64,000 nucleotides of DNA from Peribacillus alkalitolerans (GCF_010882125.1 NZ_JAAGVZ010000018.1:1-64000), one strand, 5' to 3'. Positions 33,047-49,645 are shown, counted from the first letter of the stretch. The notes: generated by a model not told the origin, from the sequence alone. A program made the numbers and translations.

Positions 33047-34234
33047 ATGGGTAAAGCTAAATTTGATCGCTCTAAGCCACACGTTAACATCGGAACAATC
33101 GGTCACGTTGACCATGGTAAAACTACTTTAACTGCTGCTATCACTACTGTTCTTGCAAAAGCTGGTGGTGCTGAAGCACGTGCATACGACCAAATCGACG
33201 CTGCTCCAGAAGAGCGTGAGCGTGGAATCACTATCTCAACTGCACACGTTGAGTATGAAACTGCTACTCGTCACTATGCGCACGTTGACTGCCCAGGCCA
33301 TGCTGACTATGTTAAAAACATGATCACTGGTGCTGCACAAATGGACGGCGGTATCTTAGTAGTATCTGCTGCTGATGGTCCAATGCCACAAACTCGTGAG
33401 CACATCCTTCTTTCTCGTCAAGTAGGTGTACCTTACCTTGTTGTATTCATGAACAAATGTGACATGGTAGACGATGAAGAGTTACTTGAGTTAGTAGAAA
33501 TGGAAATCCGTGACCTACTATCTGAATATGAATTCCCTGGTGATGATATCCCAGTAATCAAAGGTTCTGCTCTTAAAGCTCTTGAAGGAGACGCTGCTTG
33601 GGAAGAGAAAGTTATCGAACTAATGAACGCTGTTGATGAGTACATCCCAACTCCTGAGCGTGACAACGCTAAGCCTTTCATGATGCCAGTTGAGGACGTA
33701 TTCTCAATCACTGGTCGTGGAACAGTTGCTACAGGTCGTGTTGAGCGTGGACAAATTAAAGTTGGTGAAGTAGTTGAAATCGTTGGTTTCACTGAAGAAG
33801 CAAAATCTACTACTGTTACTGGTGTAGAAATGTTCCGTAAGCTTCTTGATTTCGCTGAAGCTGGAGACAACATTGGTGCTCTTCTTCGTGGGGTTTCTCG
33901 TGACGATATCGAACGTGGACAAGTTTTAGCTAAGCCAGGTTCAATCAAACAACACACTAAATTTAAAGCGGAAGTTTACGTTCTTTCTAAAGAAGAAGGT
34001 GGACGTCATACTCCATTCTTCACAAACTACCGCCCACAATTCTATTTCCGTACTTCTGACATTACAGGTATCTGTAACCTTCCAGAAGGCGTTGAAATGG
34101 TTATGCCTGGCGACAACATCGAAATGACTGTTGAGCTTATCGCTCCAGTAGCTATCGAAGAAGGTACTAAGTTCTCTATCCGTGAGGGTGGGCGTACTGT
34201 AGGCGCTGGCGTAGTTGCTACAATCCAAGAATAA
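33047..34234 (+). CDS. tuf: Elongation factor Tu
   Basis: EF-Tu (395 aa) delivers aminoacyl-tRNA to the ribosome. [18 protein letters not shown] and NKCD are the GTP-binding signatures; domains II and III ([28 protein letters not shown]) are complete. CAAGGAGG precedes the ATG. It has its own promoter and a strong terminator. Confidence 0.99.
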   Translation: MGKAKFDRSKPHVNIGTIGHVDHGKTTLTAAITTVLAKAGGAEARAYDQIDAAPEERERGITISTAHVEYETATRHYAHVDCPGHADYVKNMITGAAQMDGGILVVSAADGPMPQTREHILLSRQVGVPYLVVFMNKCDMVDDEELLELVEMEIRDLLSEYEFPGDDIPVIKGSALKALEGDAAWEEKVIELMNAVDEYIPTPERDNAKPFMMPVEDVFSITGRGTVATGRVERGQIKVGEVVEIVGFTEEAKSTTVTGVEMFRKLLDFAEAGDNIGALLRGVSRDDIERGQVLAKPGSIKQHTKFKAEVYVLSKEEGGRHTPFFTNYRPQFYFRTSDITGICNLPEGVEMVMPGDNIEMTVELIAPVAIEEGTKFSIREGGRTVGAGVVATIQE

Positions 34235-34246
34235 TTAATTGATCTA

Positions 34247-34283
34247 AAGAAGCAGGGAGGACGCTCTCTGCTTCTTTTTTTTT
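34247..34283 (+). terminator. Terminator of tuf
   Basis: AAGAAGCAGGGAG (34247-34259), loop GACG, CTCTCTGCTTCTT (34264-34276) with one G-U pair, then a T run to 34283. Confidence 0.95.
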
Positions 34284-34315
34284 GCGTTTAAAACCATGAA
34301 GGTAATTACTAGAAA

Positions 34316-34507
34316 TTCAATAGATCGTAGAAGTGAATATATAATAGAAGAAACACGTCACAATTGGGAAATTCTATTATTAAACATTCACTTGAATTAT
34401 ATACATTAGGTATGTATAATAGAAAAAGTGTGCGACATAAAGATAATATTTATATTTAAGTTTAGTTTTAACTTTAACTTGCTATTACTTTATGTTTTAT
34501 GTATAAT
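34316..34507 (+). promoter_or_regulatory. Tandem promoters of the S10 operon
   Basis: Three TATAAT -10 boxes occur at 34340-34345, 34415-34420 and 34502-34507. The second has TTGAAT (34392-34397) and the third TTGCTA (34479-34484), each at 17 bp; the first has only a weak TTCAAT (34316-34321) at 18 bp. The last two share the direct repeat ATGTATAATAGA. Multiple starts fit the high demand for the long operon. Confidence 0.75.
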
Positions 34508-34540
34508 AGACAATGTTGGTCTTTGACCGCGATGAAGTGA

Positions 34541-34948
<408 letters not shown>

Positions 34949-34982
34949 TCCATAAATTAAAACATTTCAGGAGGTGTGACTC

Positions 34983-35612
34983 ATGACCAAAGGAATCTTA
35001 GGAAGAAAAATCGGTATGACGCAAGTATTTGCTGAAAACGGCGAACTAATCCCTGTAACTGTAGTAGAAGCTGCTGCTAACGTAGTACTTCAAGTTAAAA
35101 CAGTTGATGTAGATGGTTACGAAGCGATCCAATTAGGTTTTGATAATAAGCGTGAAAAGCTTTCTAACAAACCTGCAAAAGGACACGTTGCTAAAGCAAA
35201 CACTGCACCTAAGCGCTTCATTCGCGAACTTCGCGGAGTAAACCTTGGCGAGTACGAGGTAGGTCAAGAAGTCAAAGTTAACATTTTTGCTGAAGGCGAA
35301 ACTGTTGATGTAACAGGTGTATCAAAAGGTAAAGGATTCCAAGGCTCAATCAAGCGCCACGGACAATCTCGCGGACCAATGTCCCACGGTTCACGTTATC
35401 ACCGTCGCCCTGGTTCAATGGGACCTGTAGCGCCTAACCGCGTATTCAAAAACAAACTTTTACCAGGACGTATGGGCGGAGAACAAGTAACTGTTCAAAA
35501 CCTTACTGTTGTAAAAGTTGACGCTGAACGCAACCTACTTTTAATCAAAGGAAACGTACCTGGTGCGAGAAAATCCTTAGTTCAAGTTAAAAGTGCGGTA
35601 AAAGCGAAATAA
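34983..35612 (+). CDS. rplC: Ribosomal protein uL3
   Basis: L3 (209 aa) reaches with a loop to the peptidyl transferase centre. It starts [16 protein letters not shown] and contains the loop region [21 protein letters not shown] precedes the ATG, 34 bases after rpsJ. Confidence 0.98.
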   Translation: MTKGILGRKIGMTQVFAENGELIPVTVVEAAANVVLQVKTVDVDGYEAIQLGFDNKREKLSNKPAKGHVAKANTAPKRFIRELRGVNLGEYEVGQEVKVNIFAEGETVDVTGVSKGKGFQGSIKRHGQSRGPMSHGSRYHRRPGSMGPVAPNRVFKNKLLPGRMGGEQVTVQNLTVVKVDAERNLLLIKGNVPGARKSLVQVKSAVKAK

Positions 35613-35640
35613 TTTAATAGGAAAGGAGGAGCATTAGAAA

Positions 35641-36264
35641 ATGCCAAAAGTTACATTATTTGACCAAAAGGGTTCTAATAAAGGCGAAATCGAACTTAAC
35701 GAATCTATTTTTGGTATCGAACCTAATCAGCATGTTTTATTCGAAGCAATCATTATGCAAAGAGCTTCCTTACGTCAAGGAACTCATAAAGTTAAAGGTC
35801 GTTCTGAAGTAGCAGGCGGTGGACGTAAACCATGGCGTCAAAAAGGTACTGGACGTGCTCGTCAAGGATCTATCCGTTCTCCACAATGGCGTGGTGGTGG
35901 TACTGTATTTGGACCAACTCCTAGATCATATAGCTACAAATTACCTAAGAAAATGCGTCGTTTAGCTCTTAAATCTGCATTGTCTGCTAAGGTAATTGAA
36001 GAAAGCCTATTAGTTTTGGAAGGTCTTACTTTCGAAGCTCCAAAAACAAAAGAATTCAAAGCTGTACTTAACGGTTTATCAGTAGATACAAAAGCATTGT
36101 TCGTAACTGATACTCTAGATGAGAAAGTTGCTTTATCTGCTCGTAACCTTCCTGGGGTTACTGTAGTAGACGCGGCTGGCCTAAGTGTTTTAGATCTTGT
36201 TGCTCACAACAAACTAATCATGACTAAAGCTGCTGTTGAAAAAGTAGAGGAGGTGCTTGCATAA
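35641..36264 (+). CDS. rplD: Ribosomal protein uL4
   Basis: L4 (207 aa) lines the exit tunnel; the extended loop includes [20 protein letters not shown]. In E. coli L4 represses the S10 operon, but this is not known to hold in Bacillus. The stop shares one base with the rplW start (TAATG), implying coupled translation. Confidence 0.98.
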   Translation: MPKVTLFDQKGSNKGEIELNESIFGIEPNQHVLFEAIIMQRASLRQGTHKVKGRSEVAGGGRKPWRQKGTGRARQGSIRSPQWRGGGTVFGPTPRSYSYKLPKKMRRLALKSALSAKVIEESLLVLEGLTFEAPKTKEFKAVLNGLSVDTKALFVTDTLDEKVALSARNLPGVTVVDAAGLSVLDLVAHNKLIMTKAAVEKVEEVLA

Positions 36265-36548
36265 TGGATGCTCGCGATATCATTAAGCGCCCCGTAATCA
36301 CTGAACGTTCTTCTGACCTTATGGGTGAAAGAAAATATACGTTTGAAGTTGATGTAAGAGCTAACAAAACACAAGTTAAAGACGCTGTGCAAGAAATCTT
36401 CGGCGTTAAAGTTGAAAAAGTAAACATCATGAACTACAAAGGTAAGTATAAGCGTATGGGTCGTCATGCTGGTTATACTAACAAGCGTCGTAAAGCGATT
36501 ATTACTTTAACAACTGAAAGCAAAGAAATCGAATTTTTTGAAGCGTAA
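36264..36548 (+). CDS. rplW: Ribosomal protein uL23
   Basis: L23 (94 aa) sits at the tunnel exit and is the docking site for trigger factor and SRP. It starts [16 protein letters not shown] and contains [27 protein letters not shown] inside the rplD end is its ribosome-binding site. Confidence 0.98.
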   Translation: MDARDIIKRPVITERSSDLMGERKYTFEVDVRANKTQVKDAVQEIFGVKVEKVNIMNYKGKYKRMGRHAGYTNKRRKAIITLTTESKEIEFFEA

Positions 36549-36556
36549 TCTACTAG

Positions 36557-37405
<849 letters not shown>

Positions 37406-37414
37406 CGGGGTTGA

Positions 37415-37744
<330 letters not shown>

Positions 37745-37761
37745 TGAGAGGAGGGCATCTC

Positions 37762-38103
37762 ATGCAAGCTAAAGCTGTTGCTAACACAGTTCGTATTGCT
37801 CCTCGTAAAGTTCGTTTAGTAGTTGATCTAATTCGAGGCAAGCAAGTAGGTGAAGCGGTTGCTATCCTTCGTCATACTCCGAAATCTGCTTCTCCAGTAG
37901 TAGAGAAAGTTTTGAAATCTGCTATGGCTAACGCAGAGCATAACTACGAGATGGATATCAATAACCTAGTAGTTACTGAAGCGTATGTAAACGAAGGACC
38001 AACTTTGAAGCGTTTCCGTCCACGTGCTATGGGTCGTGCAAGCGCAATTAATAAACGTACAAGTCATATTACAATCGTATTATCAGAGAAGAAGGAGGGG
38101 TAA
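37762..38103 (+). CDS. rplV: Ribosomal protein uL22
   Basis: L22 (113 aa) lines the exit tunnel with a long hairpin ([17 protein letters not shown] end). ATG 37762 ([16 protein letters not shown]) has GAGAGGAGGG upstream; an in-frame ATG at 37744 would contain that ribosome-binding site and is rejected. Confidence 0.97.
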   Translation: MQAKAVANTVRIAPRKVRLVVDLIRGKQVGEAVAILRHTPKSASPVVEKVLKSAMANAEHNYEMDINNLVVTEAYVNEGPTLKRFRPRAMGRASAINKRTSHITIVLSEKKEG

Positions 38104-39392
<1,289 letters not shown>

Positions 39393-39411
39393 TAGAGGGG
39401 AGGTTTGCTGA

Positions 39412-39675
<264 letters not shown>

Positions 39676-39698
39676 TATAACTGTTCGGATTACGTTAA

Positions 39699-40088
<390 letters not shown>

Positions 40089-40131
40089 TGCATAAAACTT
40101 GTAAAAGGCCTTTCAAGGAGGTGCGACTCTA

Positions 40132-40443
40132 ATGCATGTAAAAAAAGGTGACAAAGTTGTAGTCATCTCTGGTAAGGACAAAGGCAAACAAGGTGTAATC
40201 CTTGAAGCATACCCGAAGAAAAACCGTGTATTGGTTGAAGGTGTGAACATCGTTAAGAAGCATTCAAAGCCATCTCAAGCTAATCCTCAAGGAGGAATCA
40301 TTAGCAAAGAGGCAGCTGTTCATGCTTCTAACGTAATGCCGATTGATCCTAAAACTGGAACTCCAACGCGTGTTGGCTACAAAACGGTTGATGGTAAAAA
40401 AGTACGTGTTTCTGTAAAATCAGGTGAATCCTTAGATAAATAA
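40132..40443 (+). CDS. rplX: Ribosomal protein uL24
   Basis: L24 (103 aa) is an assembly initiator of the large subunit. The KOW motif [18 protein letters not shown] and [15 protein letters not shown] are present. CAAGGAGGTG precedes the ATG. Confidence 0.98.
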   Translation: MHVKKGDKVVVISGKDKGKQGVILEAYPKKNRVLVEGVNIVKKHSKPSQANPQGGIISKEAAVHASNVMPIDPKTGTPTRVGYKTVDGKKVRVSVKSGESLDK

Positions 40444-40469
40444 GTCATTAACGAAGGGAGGTACTATTC

Positions 40470-41009
40470 ATGAACCGCCTAAAGGAAAAGTATGTAAAAG
40501 AAATTACTCCTGCTCTAATGAGCAAATTTGGATACCAATCCATCATGCAAACTCCAAAGATTGAGAAAATCGTAATCAACATGGGTGTTGGCGACGCTGC
40601 TGCTAATGCAAAAGCTTTAGACAATGCTGTGGAAGAATTAACTCTAATCACTGGTCAAAAACCAATGATTACAAGAGCAAAAAAATCAATCGCTGGCTTC
40701 CGTCTACGTGAAGGTATGCCGATCGGTGCGAAAGTAACTCTTCGCGGCGAGCGCATGTACGAATTCCTAGACAAGTTAGTAGCTGTTTCTTTACCACGTG
40801 TACGTGACTTCCGTGGGATTTCTAAGAAGGCATTTGACGGCCGTGGAAATTATACATTAGGTGTAAAAGAACAATTGATCTTCCCTGAAATTGACTACGA
40901 TAAAGTGAGCAAAGTTCGTGGTATGGATATCGTTATCGTAACGACTGCTAATACTGACGAAGAATCTCGTGAATTACTTACTCAATTCGGAATGCCGTTC
41001 CAGAAGTAA
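40470..41009 (+). CDS. rplE: Ribosomal protein uL5
   Basis: L5 (179 aa) holds 5S rRNA in the central protuberance and contacts P-site tRNA. It begins [17 protein letters not shown] and contains [13 protein letters not shown] and [29 protein letters not shown] precedes the ATG. Confidence 0.98.
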   Translation: MNRLKEKYVKEITPALMSKFGYQSIMQTPKIEKIVINMGVGDAAANAKALDNAVEELTLITGQKPMITRAKKSIAGFRLREGMPIGAKVTLRGERMYEFLDKLVAVSLPRVRDFRGISKKAFDGRGNYTLGVKEQLIFPEIDYDKVSKVRGMDIVIVTTANTDEESRELLTQFGMPFQK

Positions 41010-41219
<210 letters not shown>

Positions 41220-41243
41220 AACCCGAGTTTGGGAAGGAGGTAA

Positions 41244-41648
<405 letters not shown>

Positions 41649-41678
41649 TAATTTTTTTCACGAATGGAGGTGCACTAG

Positions 41679-42218
41679 ATGTCTCGCGTAGGTAAAAAAC
41701 CAATTGAAATTCCAACTGGAGTTACAGTTACAATTGCAGACGACAACACAGTCACTGTAAAAGGACCTAAAGGCGAATTAACTCGCTCTTTTAATACAGA
41801 TATTACAATCAGCCAAGAAGAGAACTTGATCACAATCACTCGTCCTTCTGATGAAAAGATCCACCGTGCTTTACATGGTACGACTCGTGCTGTTCTTTCA
41901 AACATGGTTGAAGGCGTTTCTAAAGGCTTCGAAAGAGGTCTTGAGCTTATCGGTGTCGGTTACCGTGCTCAAAAACAAGGAACTAAACTTGTCTTGAACG
42001 TTGGTTATTCTCACCCTGTTGAGATCGAGCCAGAAGCTGGACTTGAAGTTGAAGTTCCAACAAACACTAAAATCATCGTAAAAGGTGCGAACAAGGAGCG
42101 CGTTGGAGCTTTAGCTGCTAACATCCGCGGTGTTCGTCCTCCAGAGCCTTATAAAGGCAAAGGAATCCGTTATGAAGGCGAATTCGTTCGTCGTAAAGAA
42201 GGTAAAACAGGTAAGTAA
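41679..42218 (+). CDS. rplF: Ribosomal protein uL6
   Basis: L6 (179 aa) is near the sarcin-ricin loop. It shows [25 protein letters not shown] and the C-terminal [23 protein letters not shown] precedes the ATG. Confidence 0.98.
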   Translation: MSRVGKKPIEIPTGVTVTIADDNTVTVKGPKGELTRSFNTDITISQEENLITITRPSDEKIHRALHGTTRAVLSNMVEGVSKGFERGLELIGVGYRAQKQGTKLVLNVGYSHPVEIEPEAGLEVEVPTNTKIIVKGANKERVGALAANIRGVRPPEPYKGKGIRYEGEFVRRKEGKTGK

Positions 42219-42249
42219 GCCGCATAGGTAAACGAAAGGAGTGACCCAA

Positions 42250-42612
42250 ATGATTACGAAGCAGGATAAAAACTCTGTTCGTAAGAAAAGACATGCACGT
42301 GTTCGTGCTAAACTTTCTGGAACTGAATCTCGTCCTCGTTTAAATGTGTTCCGTTCAAACACACACATTTATGCTCAACTAATTGATGATGTGAACGGCA
42401 AAACAATTGCAAGTGCTTCTACTCTAGATAAAAATCTAGGATTGGAAGGAACAAGCAACATCGAAGCAGCTAAAAAAGTTGGCGAAGCAATCGCAAAAAA
42501 TGCATCTGAAAAAGGTTATACTTCTGTGGTTTTCGACCGCGGCGGTTACCTCTACCATGGTCGTGTGAAAGCTTTGGCAGAAGCTGCTCGTGAAAACGGC
42601 TTAGAATTTTAA
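42250..42612 (+). CDS. rplR: Ribosomal protein uL18
   Basis: L18 (120 aa) binds 5S rRNA. It contains [20 protein letters not shown] and [20 protein letters not shown]. The ATG at 42250 follows GAAAGGAGTG; the GTG at 42241 is part of that site. Confidence 0.97.
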   Translation: MITKQDKNSVRKKRHARVRAKLSGTESRPRLNVFRSNTHIYAQLIDDVNGKTIASASTLDKNLGLEGTSNIEAAKKVGEAIAKNASEKGYTSVVFDRGGYLYHGRVKALAEAARENGLEF

Positions 42613-42636
42613 TGGAAAAAGGAGGGACATATAAAG

Positions 42637-43137
42637 ATGCGTCGTATCGATCCTAATAAATTAGAACTTGAAGAACGTGTAGTTACGGTTAATCGCGTAG
42701 CGAAGGTTGTAAAAGGTGGACGTCGTTTCCGTTTCACTGCACTAGTAGTAGTTGGAGACAAAAACGGTCATGTAGGTTTCGGAACTGGTAAAGCACAAGA
42801 GGTTCCAGATGCTATCCGTAAAGCAATCGAAGATGCGAAGAAAAACTTAATTACTGTACCTATGGTAAATACAACAATCCCACACCAGGTTCTTGGTCAA
42901 TTTGGTGCTGGAGAGATCCTTTTGAAGCCTGCTTCTGAAGGTACTGGGGTTATCGCTGGTGGACCGGTTCGTGCGGTACTTGAATTAGCTGGTGTTAGCG
43001 ATATTCTTTCTAAATCTCTTGGCACAAACACACCAATCAACATGGTTCGTGCTACTATGGACGGGTTAAAGCAATTAAAACGTGCTGAGGACGTAGCAAA
43101 ATTACGTGGTAAATCAGTAGAAGAACTGTTAGGATAA
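42637..43137 (+). CDS. rpsE: Ribosomal protein uS5
   Basis: S5 (166 aa) supports decoding accuracy and spectinomycin binding. The N-terminal loop [20 protein letters not shown] has the wild-type sequence. AAAGGAGGG precedes the ATG. Confidence 0.98.
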   Translation: MRRIDPNKLELEERVVTVNRVAKVVKGGRRFRFTALVVVGDKNGHVGFGTGKAQEVPDAIRKAIEDAKKNLITVPMVNTTIPHQVLGQFGAGEILLKPASEGTGVIAGGPVRAVLELAGVSDILSKSLGTNTPINMVRATMDGLKQLKRAEDVAKLRGKSVEELLG

Positions 43138-43151
43138 GGAGGGAAAATCAA

Positions 43152-43334
43152 ATGGCAAACAAATTAGAAATTACCCTCACTCGCAGCTTGATTGGTCGTC
43201 CTGAAGATCAACGCGTGACAGTAAATACGCTTGGTTTACGAAAAATGCATCAAACAGTTGTTCATAATGATAACCCTGCGATTCGCGGTATGATTAATAA
43301 GGTTTCTCACCTTGTTACTGTCAAAGAACAATAA
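43152..43334 (+). CDS. rpmD: Ribosomal protein uL30
   Basis: L30 (60 aa) reads [20 protein letters not shown] and ends [15 protein letters not shown]. It starts 14 bases after rpsE, with AAGGAGGG overlapping the rpsE stop region. Confidence 0.97.
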   Translation: MANKLEITLTRSLIGRPEDQRVTVNTLGLRKMHQTVVHNDNPAIRGMINKVSHLVTVKEQ

Positions 43335-43366
43335 TTCTATTTTTCTCTTAACAAGGAGGTGCCAAA

Positions 43367-43807
43367 ATGAAACTTCATGAATTAAAACCTGCAGAAGGAT
43401 CCCGTCAAGAACGCAAACGTAAAGGTCGCGGCATCGGGTCTGGTAATGGTAAAACAGCTGGTAAAGGTCATAAAGGTCAAAACGCACGTTCAGGTGGAGG
43501 AGTACGTCCTGGATTCGAAGGTGGTCAAACACCTTTATTCCAACGTCTTCCAAAACGCGGTTTCACGAACATTAACCGTAAAGACTACGCTGTTGTTAAT
43601 TTAGATACTCTGAATCTTTTCGAAGATGGTACTGAAATAACTCCAGCTTTATTGATCGAAACAGGTGTTGTGAAGAAAGAAAAAGCAGGAATCAAAATTC
43701 TTGCTAAAGGTAAGGTTGAGAAAAAGCTTACTGTCAAAGCTCACAAATTCTCCTCAGCTGCAAAAGAAGCTATCGAAGCTGCTGGCGGTCAAACTGAGGT
43801 GATTTAA
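43367..43807 (+). CDS. rplO: Ribosomal protein uL15
   Basis: L15 (146 aa) acts late in large-subunit assembly. The Gly/Lys-rich N terminus ([20 protein letters not shown]) and [19 protein letters not shown] are present. CAAGGAGGTG precedes the ATG. The stop shares one base with the secY start. Confidence 0.98.
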   Translation: MKLHELKPAEGSRQERKRKGRGIGSGNGKTAGKGHKGQNARSGGGVRPGFEGGQTPLFQRLPKRGFTNINRKDYAVVNLDTLNLFEDGTEITPALLIETGVVKKEKAGIKILAKGKVEKKLTVKAHKFSSAAKEAIEAAGGQTEVI

Positions 43808-45102
43808 TGTTTCGCACGATCTCCAATTTTATGCGCGTGGGTGAAATCCGTAACAAGATATTATTCACCCTATTAATGTTAATAGTATTTCGCATTGGAA
43901 CCTTTATCCCGGTTCCACATGTGAATGCAGACTTCCTAAAAGCCCAAGATGCTGTAAGTGTATTCGGAGTACTGAATACCTTTGGCGGAGGTGCTTTACA
44001 GAACTTCTCAATTCTTGCAATGGGAATCATGCCGTACATTACTGCATCGATTATCATTCAGTTGTTACAAATGGATGTTGTTCCTAAGTTCACTGAATGG
44101 TCCAAGCAAGGTGAAGTAGGTCGCCGCAAATTAGCTCAGTTTACCCGCTATGGAACAATTGTGCTAGGTTTTATCCAGGCGCTTGGAATGTCCTACGGCT
44201 TTAATAACATGGCTGGTGGTATGTTAATTGAAAAACCAGGTATCAGTACGTATTTGTTAATCGCAACAGTTTTAACTGCAGGAACAGCATTCTTGATGTG
44301 GCTTGGTGAACAAATTACATCAAAGGGTGTTGGGAATGGTATTTCGGTCATCATTTTTGCTGGTATCGTAGCTGGTATTCCAACAACGGCTAACCAAATC
44401 TACGCGCAACAGTTTGAAAATGCTGGAGATCAGTTATTCCTACGAATTGTAACGGTTGTACTTATCATCCTTGCAGTTCTTGCGATTTTAGTTGGTGTTA
44501 TTTTCATCCAACAAGCACTACGTAAAATACCGATTCAGTACGCTAAACGTGCTGCAACCGGTCGTTCTACGACAGGTGGTCAATCTACCCATCTACCTTT
44601 AAAAGTGAATGCAGCAGGAGTTATTCCTGTTATTTTTGCGATATCATTCATTGTTACACCTCCAACAATTGCTGGGTTCTTTGGTCCAAACGATGTTACT
44701 CGATGGATAACGAGTACGTTTGACTATACTAAGCCTGTTGGTATGATCCTTTACATTGCCTTAATCGTTGCTTTCTCATATTTCTACGCATTTATTCAGG
44801 TTAACCCTGAACAAGTTGCTGAAAACTTGAAGAAGCAAGGGGGTTATGTTCCTGGTATCCGTCCAGGGAAGAACACTGAAGAGTATTTAACTCGTGTGTT
44901 ATATCGCTTGACGTTTGTGGGTTCATTATTCCTTGCACTAATAGCTGTTCTACCAGTCTTCTTCATTAAGTTCGCTGGACTTCCACAATCTGCACAAATT
45001 GGTGGCACAAGCTTACTGATTGTCATTGGGGTTGCTCTTGAAACTATGAAGCAGTTGGAAGCTCAACTAGTTAAGCGTCATTATAAAGGATTTATAAAAT
45101 AA
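43807..45102 (+). CDS. secY: SecY, protein translocase channel
   Basis: The 431-residue protein with ten predicted membrane helices is the translocon channel and partners SecE, encoded at 17611-17790. Landmarks are the plug-side motif VFGVLNTFGGGALQNFSI, the cytosolic loop GRSTTGGQSTHLPLKVN, and PGIRPGKNTEEYL before the last helices. Its ATG overlaps the rplO stop. Confidence 0.98.
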   Translation: MFRTISNFMRVGEIRNKILFTLLMLIVFRIGTFIPVPHVNADFLKAQDAVSVFGVLNTFGGGALQNFSILAMGIMPYITASIIIQLLQMDVVPKFTEWSKQGEVGRRKLAQFTRYGTIVLGFIQALGMSYGFNNMAGGMLIEKPGISTYLLIATVLTAGTAFLMWLGEQITSKGVGNGISVIIFAGIVAGIPTTANQIYAQQFENAGDQLFLRIVTVVLIILAVLAILVGVIFIQQALRKIPIQYAKRAATGRSTTGGQSTHLPLKVNAAGVIPVIFAISFIVTPPTIAGFFGPNDVTRWITSTFDYTKPVGMILYIALIVAFSYFYAFIQVNPEQVAENLKKQGGYVPGIRPGKNTEEYLTRVLYRLTFVGSLFLALIAVLPVFFIKFAGLPQSAQIGGTSLLIVIGVALETMKQLEAQLVKRHYKGFIK

Positions 45103-45148
45103 TTGGTTTTGGGAACAGCCAGTTCCCTTAACCCATTATAGAGTTTGA

Positions 45149-46557
<1,409 letters not shown>

Positions 46558-46638
46558 TTCTCTATAATGTTCAAAATAGGTTGAGGTTGGAAGGTAGCAA
46601 AGAGACTTTTTGTCTTTTAAAGAAGGGAGACGTAAATC

Positions 46639-46857
46639 ATGGCAAAAGATGATGTAATTGAAATCGAAGGCACTGTTCAAGAAACTTTGCCAAATGCAAT
46701 GTTTAAGGTAGAATTAGAAAATGGTCATACTGTTCTAGCTCATGTGTCAGGTAAAATCCGCATGCACTTCATTCGCATTCTACCTGGTGATAAAGTCACA
46801 GTAGAGCTTTCACCGTATGATCTAACTCGCGGCAGAATCACTTACCGATTTAAATAA
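46639..46857 (+). CDS. infA: Translation initiation factor IF-1
   Basis: IF-1 (72 aa) is an OB-fold protein at the 30S A site. It reads [20 protein letters not shown] and ends [22 protein letters not shown] precedes the ATG. Confidence 0.98.
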   Translation: MAKDDVIEIEGTVQETLPNAMFKVELENGHTVLAHVSGKIRMHFIRILPGDKVTVELSPYDLTRGRITYRFK

Positions 46858-46892
46858 ATCTGGTTACACTCCGATCTGTATAAGGAGGTTAG

Positions 46893-47012
<120 letters not shown>

Positions 47013-47034
47013 TACTGAAGGAGGTGCACTCTAG

Positions 47035-47400
47035 ATGGCACGTATTGCTGGTGTGGATGTTCCACGTGACAAGCGTATTGTTATTTCTTTAACATATATC
47101 TATGGTATTGGAAAAATCACTGCTCAAAAAATCTTAGCAGAAGTGGGTATCTCTGAAGATACTCGTGTGCGCGATTTGACTGAGGATGAATTAAACAAAA
47201 TCCGTGAAAGCATTGACAAGTTGAAGGTTGAAGGTGATCTTCGTCGTGAGATCTCATTAAACATCAAACGTTTAATGGAAATCGGTTGCTACCGTGGTCT
47301 TCGTCATCGTCGTGGTCTTCCTGTTCGTGGTCAAAATACTAAAAACAATGCTCGTACGCGCAAAGGCCCTCGTCGTACTGTAGCTAACAAGAAAAAATAA
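47035..47400 (+). CDS. rpsM: Ribosomal protein uS13
   Basis: S13 (121 aa) contacts P-site tRNA and the large subunit. It contains [30 protein letters not shown] and the C-terminal basic tail with [27 protein letters not shown] precedes the ATG. Confidence 0.98.
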   Translation: MARIAGVDVPRDKRIVISLTYIYGIGKITAQKILAEVGISEDTRVRDLTEDELNKIRESIDKLKVEGDLRREISLNIKRLMEIGCYRGLRHRRGLPVRGQNTKNNARTRKGPRRTVANKKK

Positions 47401-47407
47401 TCTGTAA

Positions 47408-47812
<405 letters not shown>

Positions 47813-47828
47813 TTTTTCTGTATAGAAT

Positions 47829-47857
47829 TTGTATCCCTGTCAATAATGGGATATGAT
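47829..47857 (+). promoter_or_regulatory. Possible internal promoter for rpoA-rplQ
   Basis: TTGTAT (47829-47834), a 17-bp spacer and TATGAT (47852-47857) lie in the unusually long 183-base gap before rpoA. The same gap has an 8-bp stem CGGTTAGT / ACTAGCCG (47931-47938 and 47956-47963), possibly an attenuation or stability element. Confidence 0.45.
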
Positions 47858-47995
47858 AGAAACTATGCGTTATTACAGAATGATTAATTCAGTTGTTGCG
47901 CACAATTGGGAAAGTAAACATGGGGAATTTCGGTTAGTTTAGTGTTTAGTTGATCACTAGCCGAGGTTTTGACGTTTTGAAGGAGGGTTTATTGA

Positions 47996-48940
47996 ATGAT
48001 TGAAATAGAAAAACCAAAAATCGAAACGGTTGAAATCAACGATGACGCCAAGTTCGGTAAGTTCGTCGTCGAGCCACTTGAGCGTGGGTATGGTACAACT
48101 CTAGGTAACTCCTTGCGTCGTATCCTATTATCCTCACTCCCAGGTGCCGCTGTCACATCTATTCAGATAGATGGAGTACTGCATGAGTTCTCAACAATTG
48201 AAGGCGTCGTAGAAGATGTTACTTCTATTATTCTGAATGTGAAAAAGCTAGCTCTTAAGATTTATTCCGATGAAGAAAAGACGCTAGAAATTGATGTGCA
48301 GGGTGAAGGAGTTGTCACGGCTGCTGATATTACACATGACAGTGATGTGGAAATCTTAAATCCTGATTTACACGTTGCCACTATTGGCAAAAACGGTCAT
48401 TTACGTATGCGTTTAACTGCTCGTCGTGGACGCGGTTATACTCCAGCAGACCAAAACAAGAGAGAGGATCAACCGATTGGTGTAATTCCTATCGACTCTA
48501 TCTATACTCCAGTTTCACGTGTTTCCTACCAAGTAGAAAATACACGTGTAGGCCAAATGACAAACTATGACAAGCTAACGCTTGATGTATGGACTGATGG
48601 AAGTACTGGTCCTAAAGAAGCGATAGCACTTGGATCCAAGATTTTAACAGAGCATTTGAACATTTTTGTCGGTTTAACTGATGAAGCTCAACATGCTGAA
48701 ATCATGGTTGAAAAGGAAGAAGACCAAAAAGAAAAAGTTCTTGAAATGACTATTGAGGAACTAGATCTTTCTGTTCGTTCTTACAATTGCTTAAAACGTG
48801 CTGGAATCAATACCGTTCAAGAGCTTGCTCATAAAACGGAAGAAGATATGATGAAGGTTCGTAACTTGGGACGTAAATCACTTGAAGAAGTGAAAGCGAA
48901 ACTTGAAGAGCTAGGCTTAGGTCTTCGTAAAGACGACTAA
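47996..48940 (+). CDS. rpoA: RNA polymerase alpha subunit
   Basis: Alpha (314 aa) dimerises to start polymerase assembly. The N-terminal domain shows [20 protein letters not shown]; the C-terminal domain ([34 protein letters not shown]) binds UP elements and activators. GAAGGAGGG lies upstream of the ATG at 47996. Confidence 0.99.
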   Translation: MIEIEKPKIETVEINDDAKFGKFVVEPLERGYGTTLGNSLRRILLSSLPGAAVTSIQIDGVLHEFSTIEGVVEDVTSIILNVKKLALKIYSDEEKTLEIDVQGEGVVTAADITHDSDVEILNPDLHVATIGKNGHLRMRLTARRGRGYTPADQNKREDQPIGVIPIDSIYTPVSRVSYQVENTRVGQMTNYDKLTLDVWTDGSTGPKEAIALGSKILTEHLNIFVGLTDEAQHAEIMVEKEEDQKEKVLEMTIEELDLSVRSYNCLKRAGINTVQELAHKTEEDMMKVRNLGRKSLEEVKAKLEELGLGLRKDD

Positions 48941-48985
48941 GTTGACTAAATAGATAATGACTTCAACAAAGGAGGGAATCTCTCA

Positions 48986-49348
48986 ATGGGTTACAGAAAG
49001 TTAGGACGCACAAGCGCACAACGTAAAGCATTACTTCGTGATTTGACTACTGACCTAATTATCCATGAGCGTATCGAAACAACAGAAACTCGTGCGAAAG
49101 AACTTCGTTCTGTTGTGGAAAAAATGATCACTCTTGGTAAACGTGGTGACTTACATGCACGTCGTCAAGCTTCTGCTTACGTTCGTCATGAAGTGGCTGA
49201 TGCTGAAAACGGTACAGATGCAGTTCAGAAGTTATTCGGTGATATCGCTACTCGCTACCAAGAGCGTCAAGGTGGATATACTCGCATCATGAAAATGGGT
49301 CCTCGTCGTGGAGACGGAGCTCCAATGGTGATTATTGAGTTAGTTTAA
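48986..49348 (+). CDS. rplQ: Ribosomal protein bL17
   Basis: L17 (120 aa) lies near the tunnel exit. It starts [20 protein letters not shown] and contains [29 protein letters not shown] precedes the ATG. It is the last gene of the ribosomal superoperon; a terminator follows. Confidence 0.98.
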   Translation: MGYRKLGRTSAQRKALLRDLTTDLIIHERIETTETRAKELRSVVEKMITLGKRGDLHARRQASAYVRHEVADAENGTDAVQKLFGDIATRYQERQGGYTRIMKMGPRRGDGAPMVIIELV

Positions 49349-49357
49349 TATAACTCT

Positions 49358-49405
49358 TTAAAAGGGCGGGGACAGTTTATAACTAACTTGTCTTTGCCCT
49401 TTTTT
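49358..49405 (+). terminator. Terminator of the ribosomal superoperon
   Basis: AAAAGGGC (49360-49367) pairs with GCCCTTTT (49396-49403); an inner GGACA/TGTCT pairing extends the stem. The T run is part of the right arm and continues to 49405. Confidence 0.88.
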
Positions 49406-49440
49406 AATAGGTATTCTACATGGTAGAGTACTTGTTACTT

Positions 49441-49461
49441 GGAAGTGTACGTCAGACTTCC
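49441..49461 (+). other. Small hairpin GGAAGT/ACTTCC
   Basis: GGAAGT (49441-49446) and ACTTCC (49456-49461) form a 6-bp stem with a 9-base loop between the rplQ terminator and the larger RNA element. Function unknown. Confidence 0.35.
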
Positions 49462-49526
49462 ATAATAAGAAATACGCATTGAGTGATACGATGGCTGCAT
49501 ATTCATTTATGCTTCGCGTCTAGCTC

Positions 49527-49645
49527 TTGTACCCCTCCTATCTCTTTCAATCGGAAAGAGTTATACGATATTCAGAGGAATCTGAATGAAGCTGCTATTC
49601 AACTAAGGAATGTATGTTTCTTTAGGAGGGGTGCAGCGTTTTTTT
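49527..49645 (+). ncRNA. Branched, terminator-like structured RNA upstream of ecfA1
   Basis: The 10-bp perfect arm ACCCCTCCTA (49531-49540) / TAGGAGGGGT (49623-49632), extendable by four pairs outward, encloses two internal hairpins. These are CTCTTTC-AATCG-GAAAGAG (49542-49560) and ATTCAGA-GGAA-TCTGAAT (49570-49587, GNRA-type loop). Seven T follow at 49639-49645. The layout fits a leader that ends transcription before ecfA1 unless the outer helix is opened, or a small RNA with its own terminator. I see no T-box, TPP, cobalamin or other riboswitch signature. The Rfam L17 downstream element occupies a comparable place in other Firmicutes; I cannot confirm identity. Confidence 0.5.

Noticed and set aside
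33433-33957. 174-codon ORF on the - strand of tuf
   Set aside because: Antisense shadow of the highly biased EF-Tu gene; low-complexity Ser/Thr/Arg product without homology features.
49441-49645. T-box or vitamin riboswitch before ecfA1
   Set aside because: No T-box (GGNACCGCG) sequence, AGTA motif, or TPP, cobalamin or folate riboswitch consensus could be found; kept as an unassigned structured RNA.
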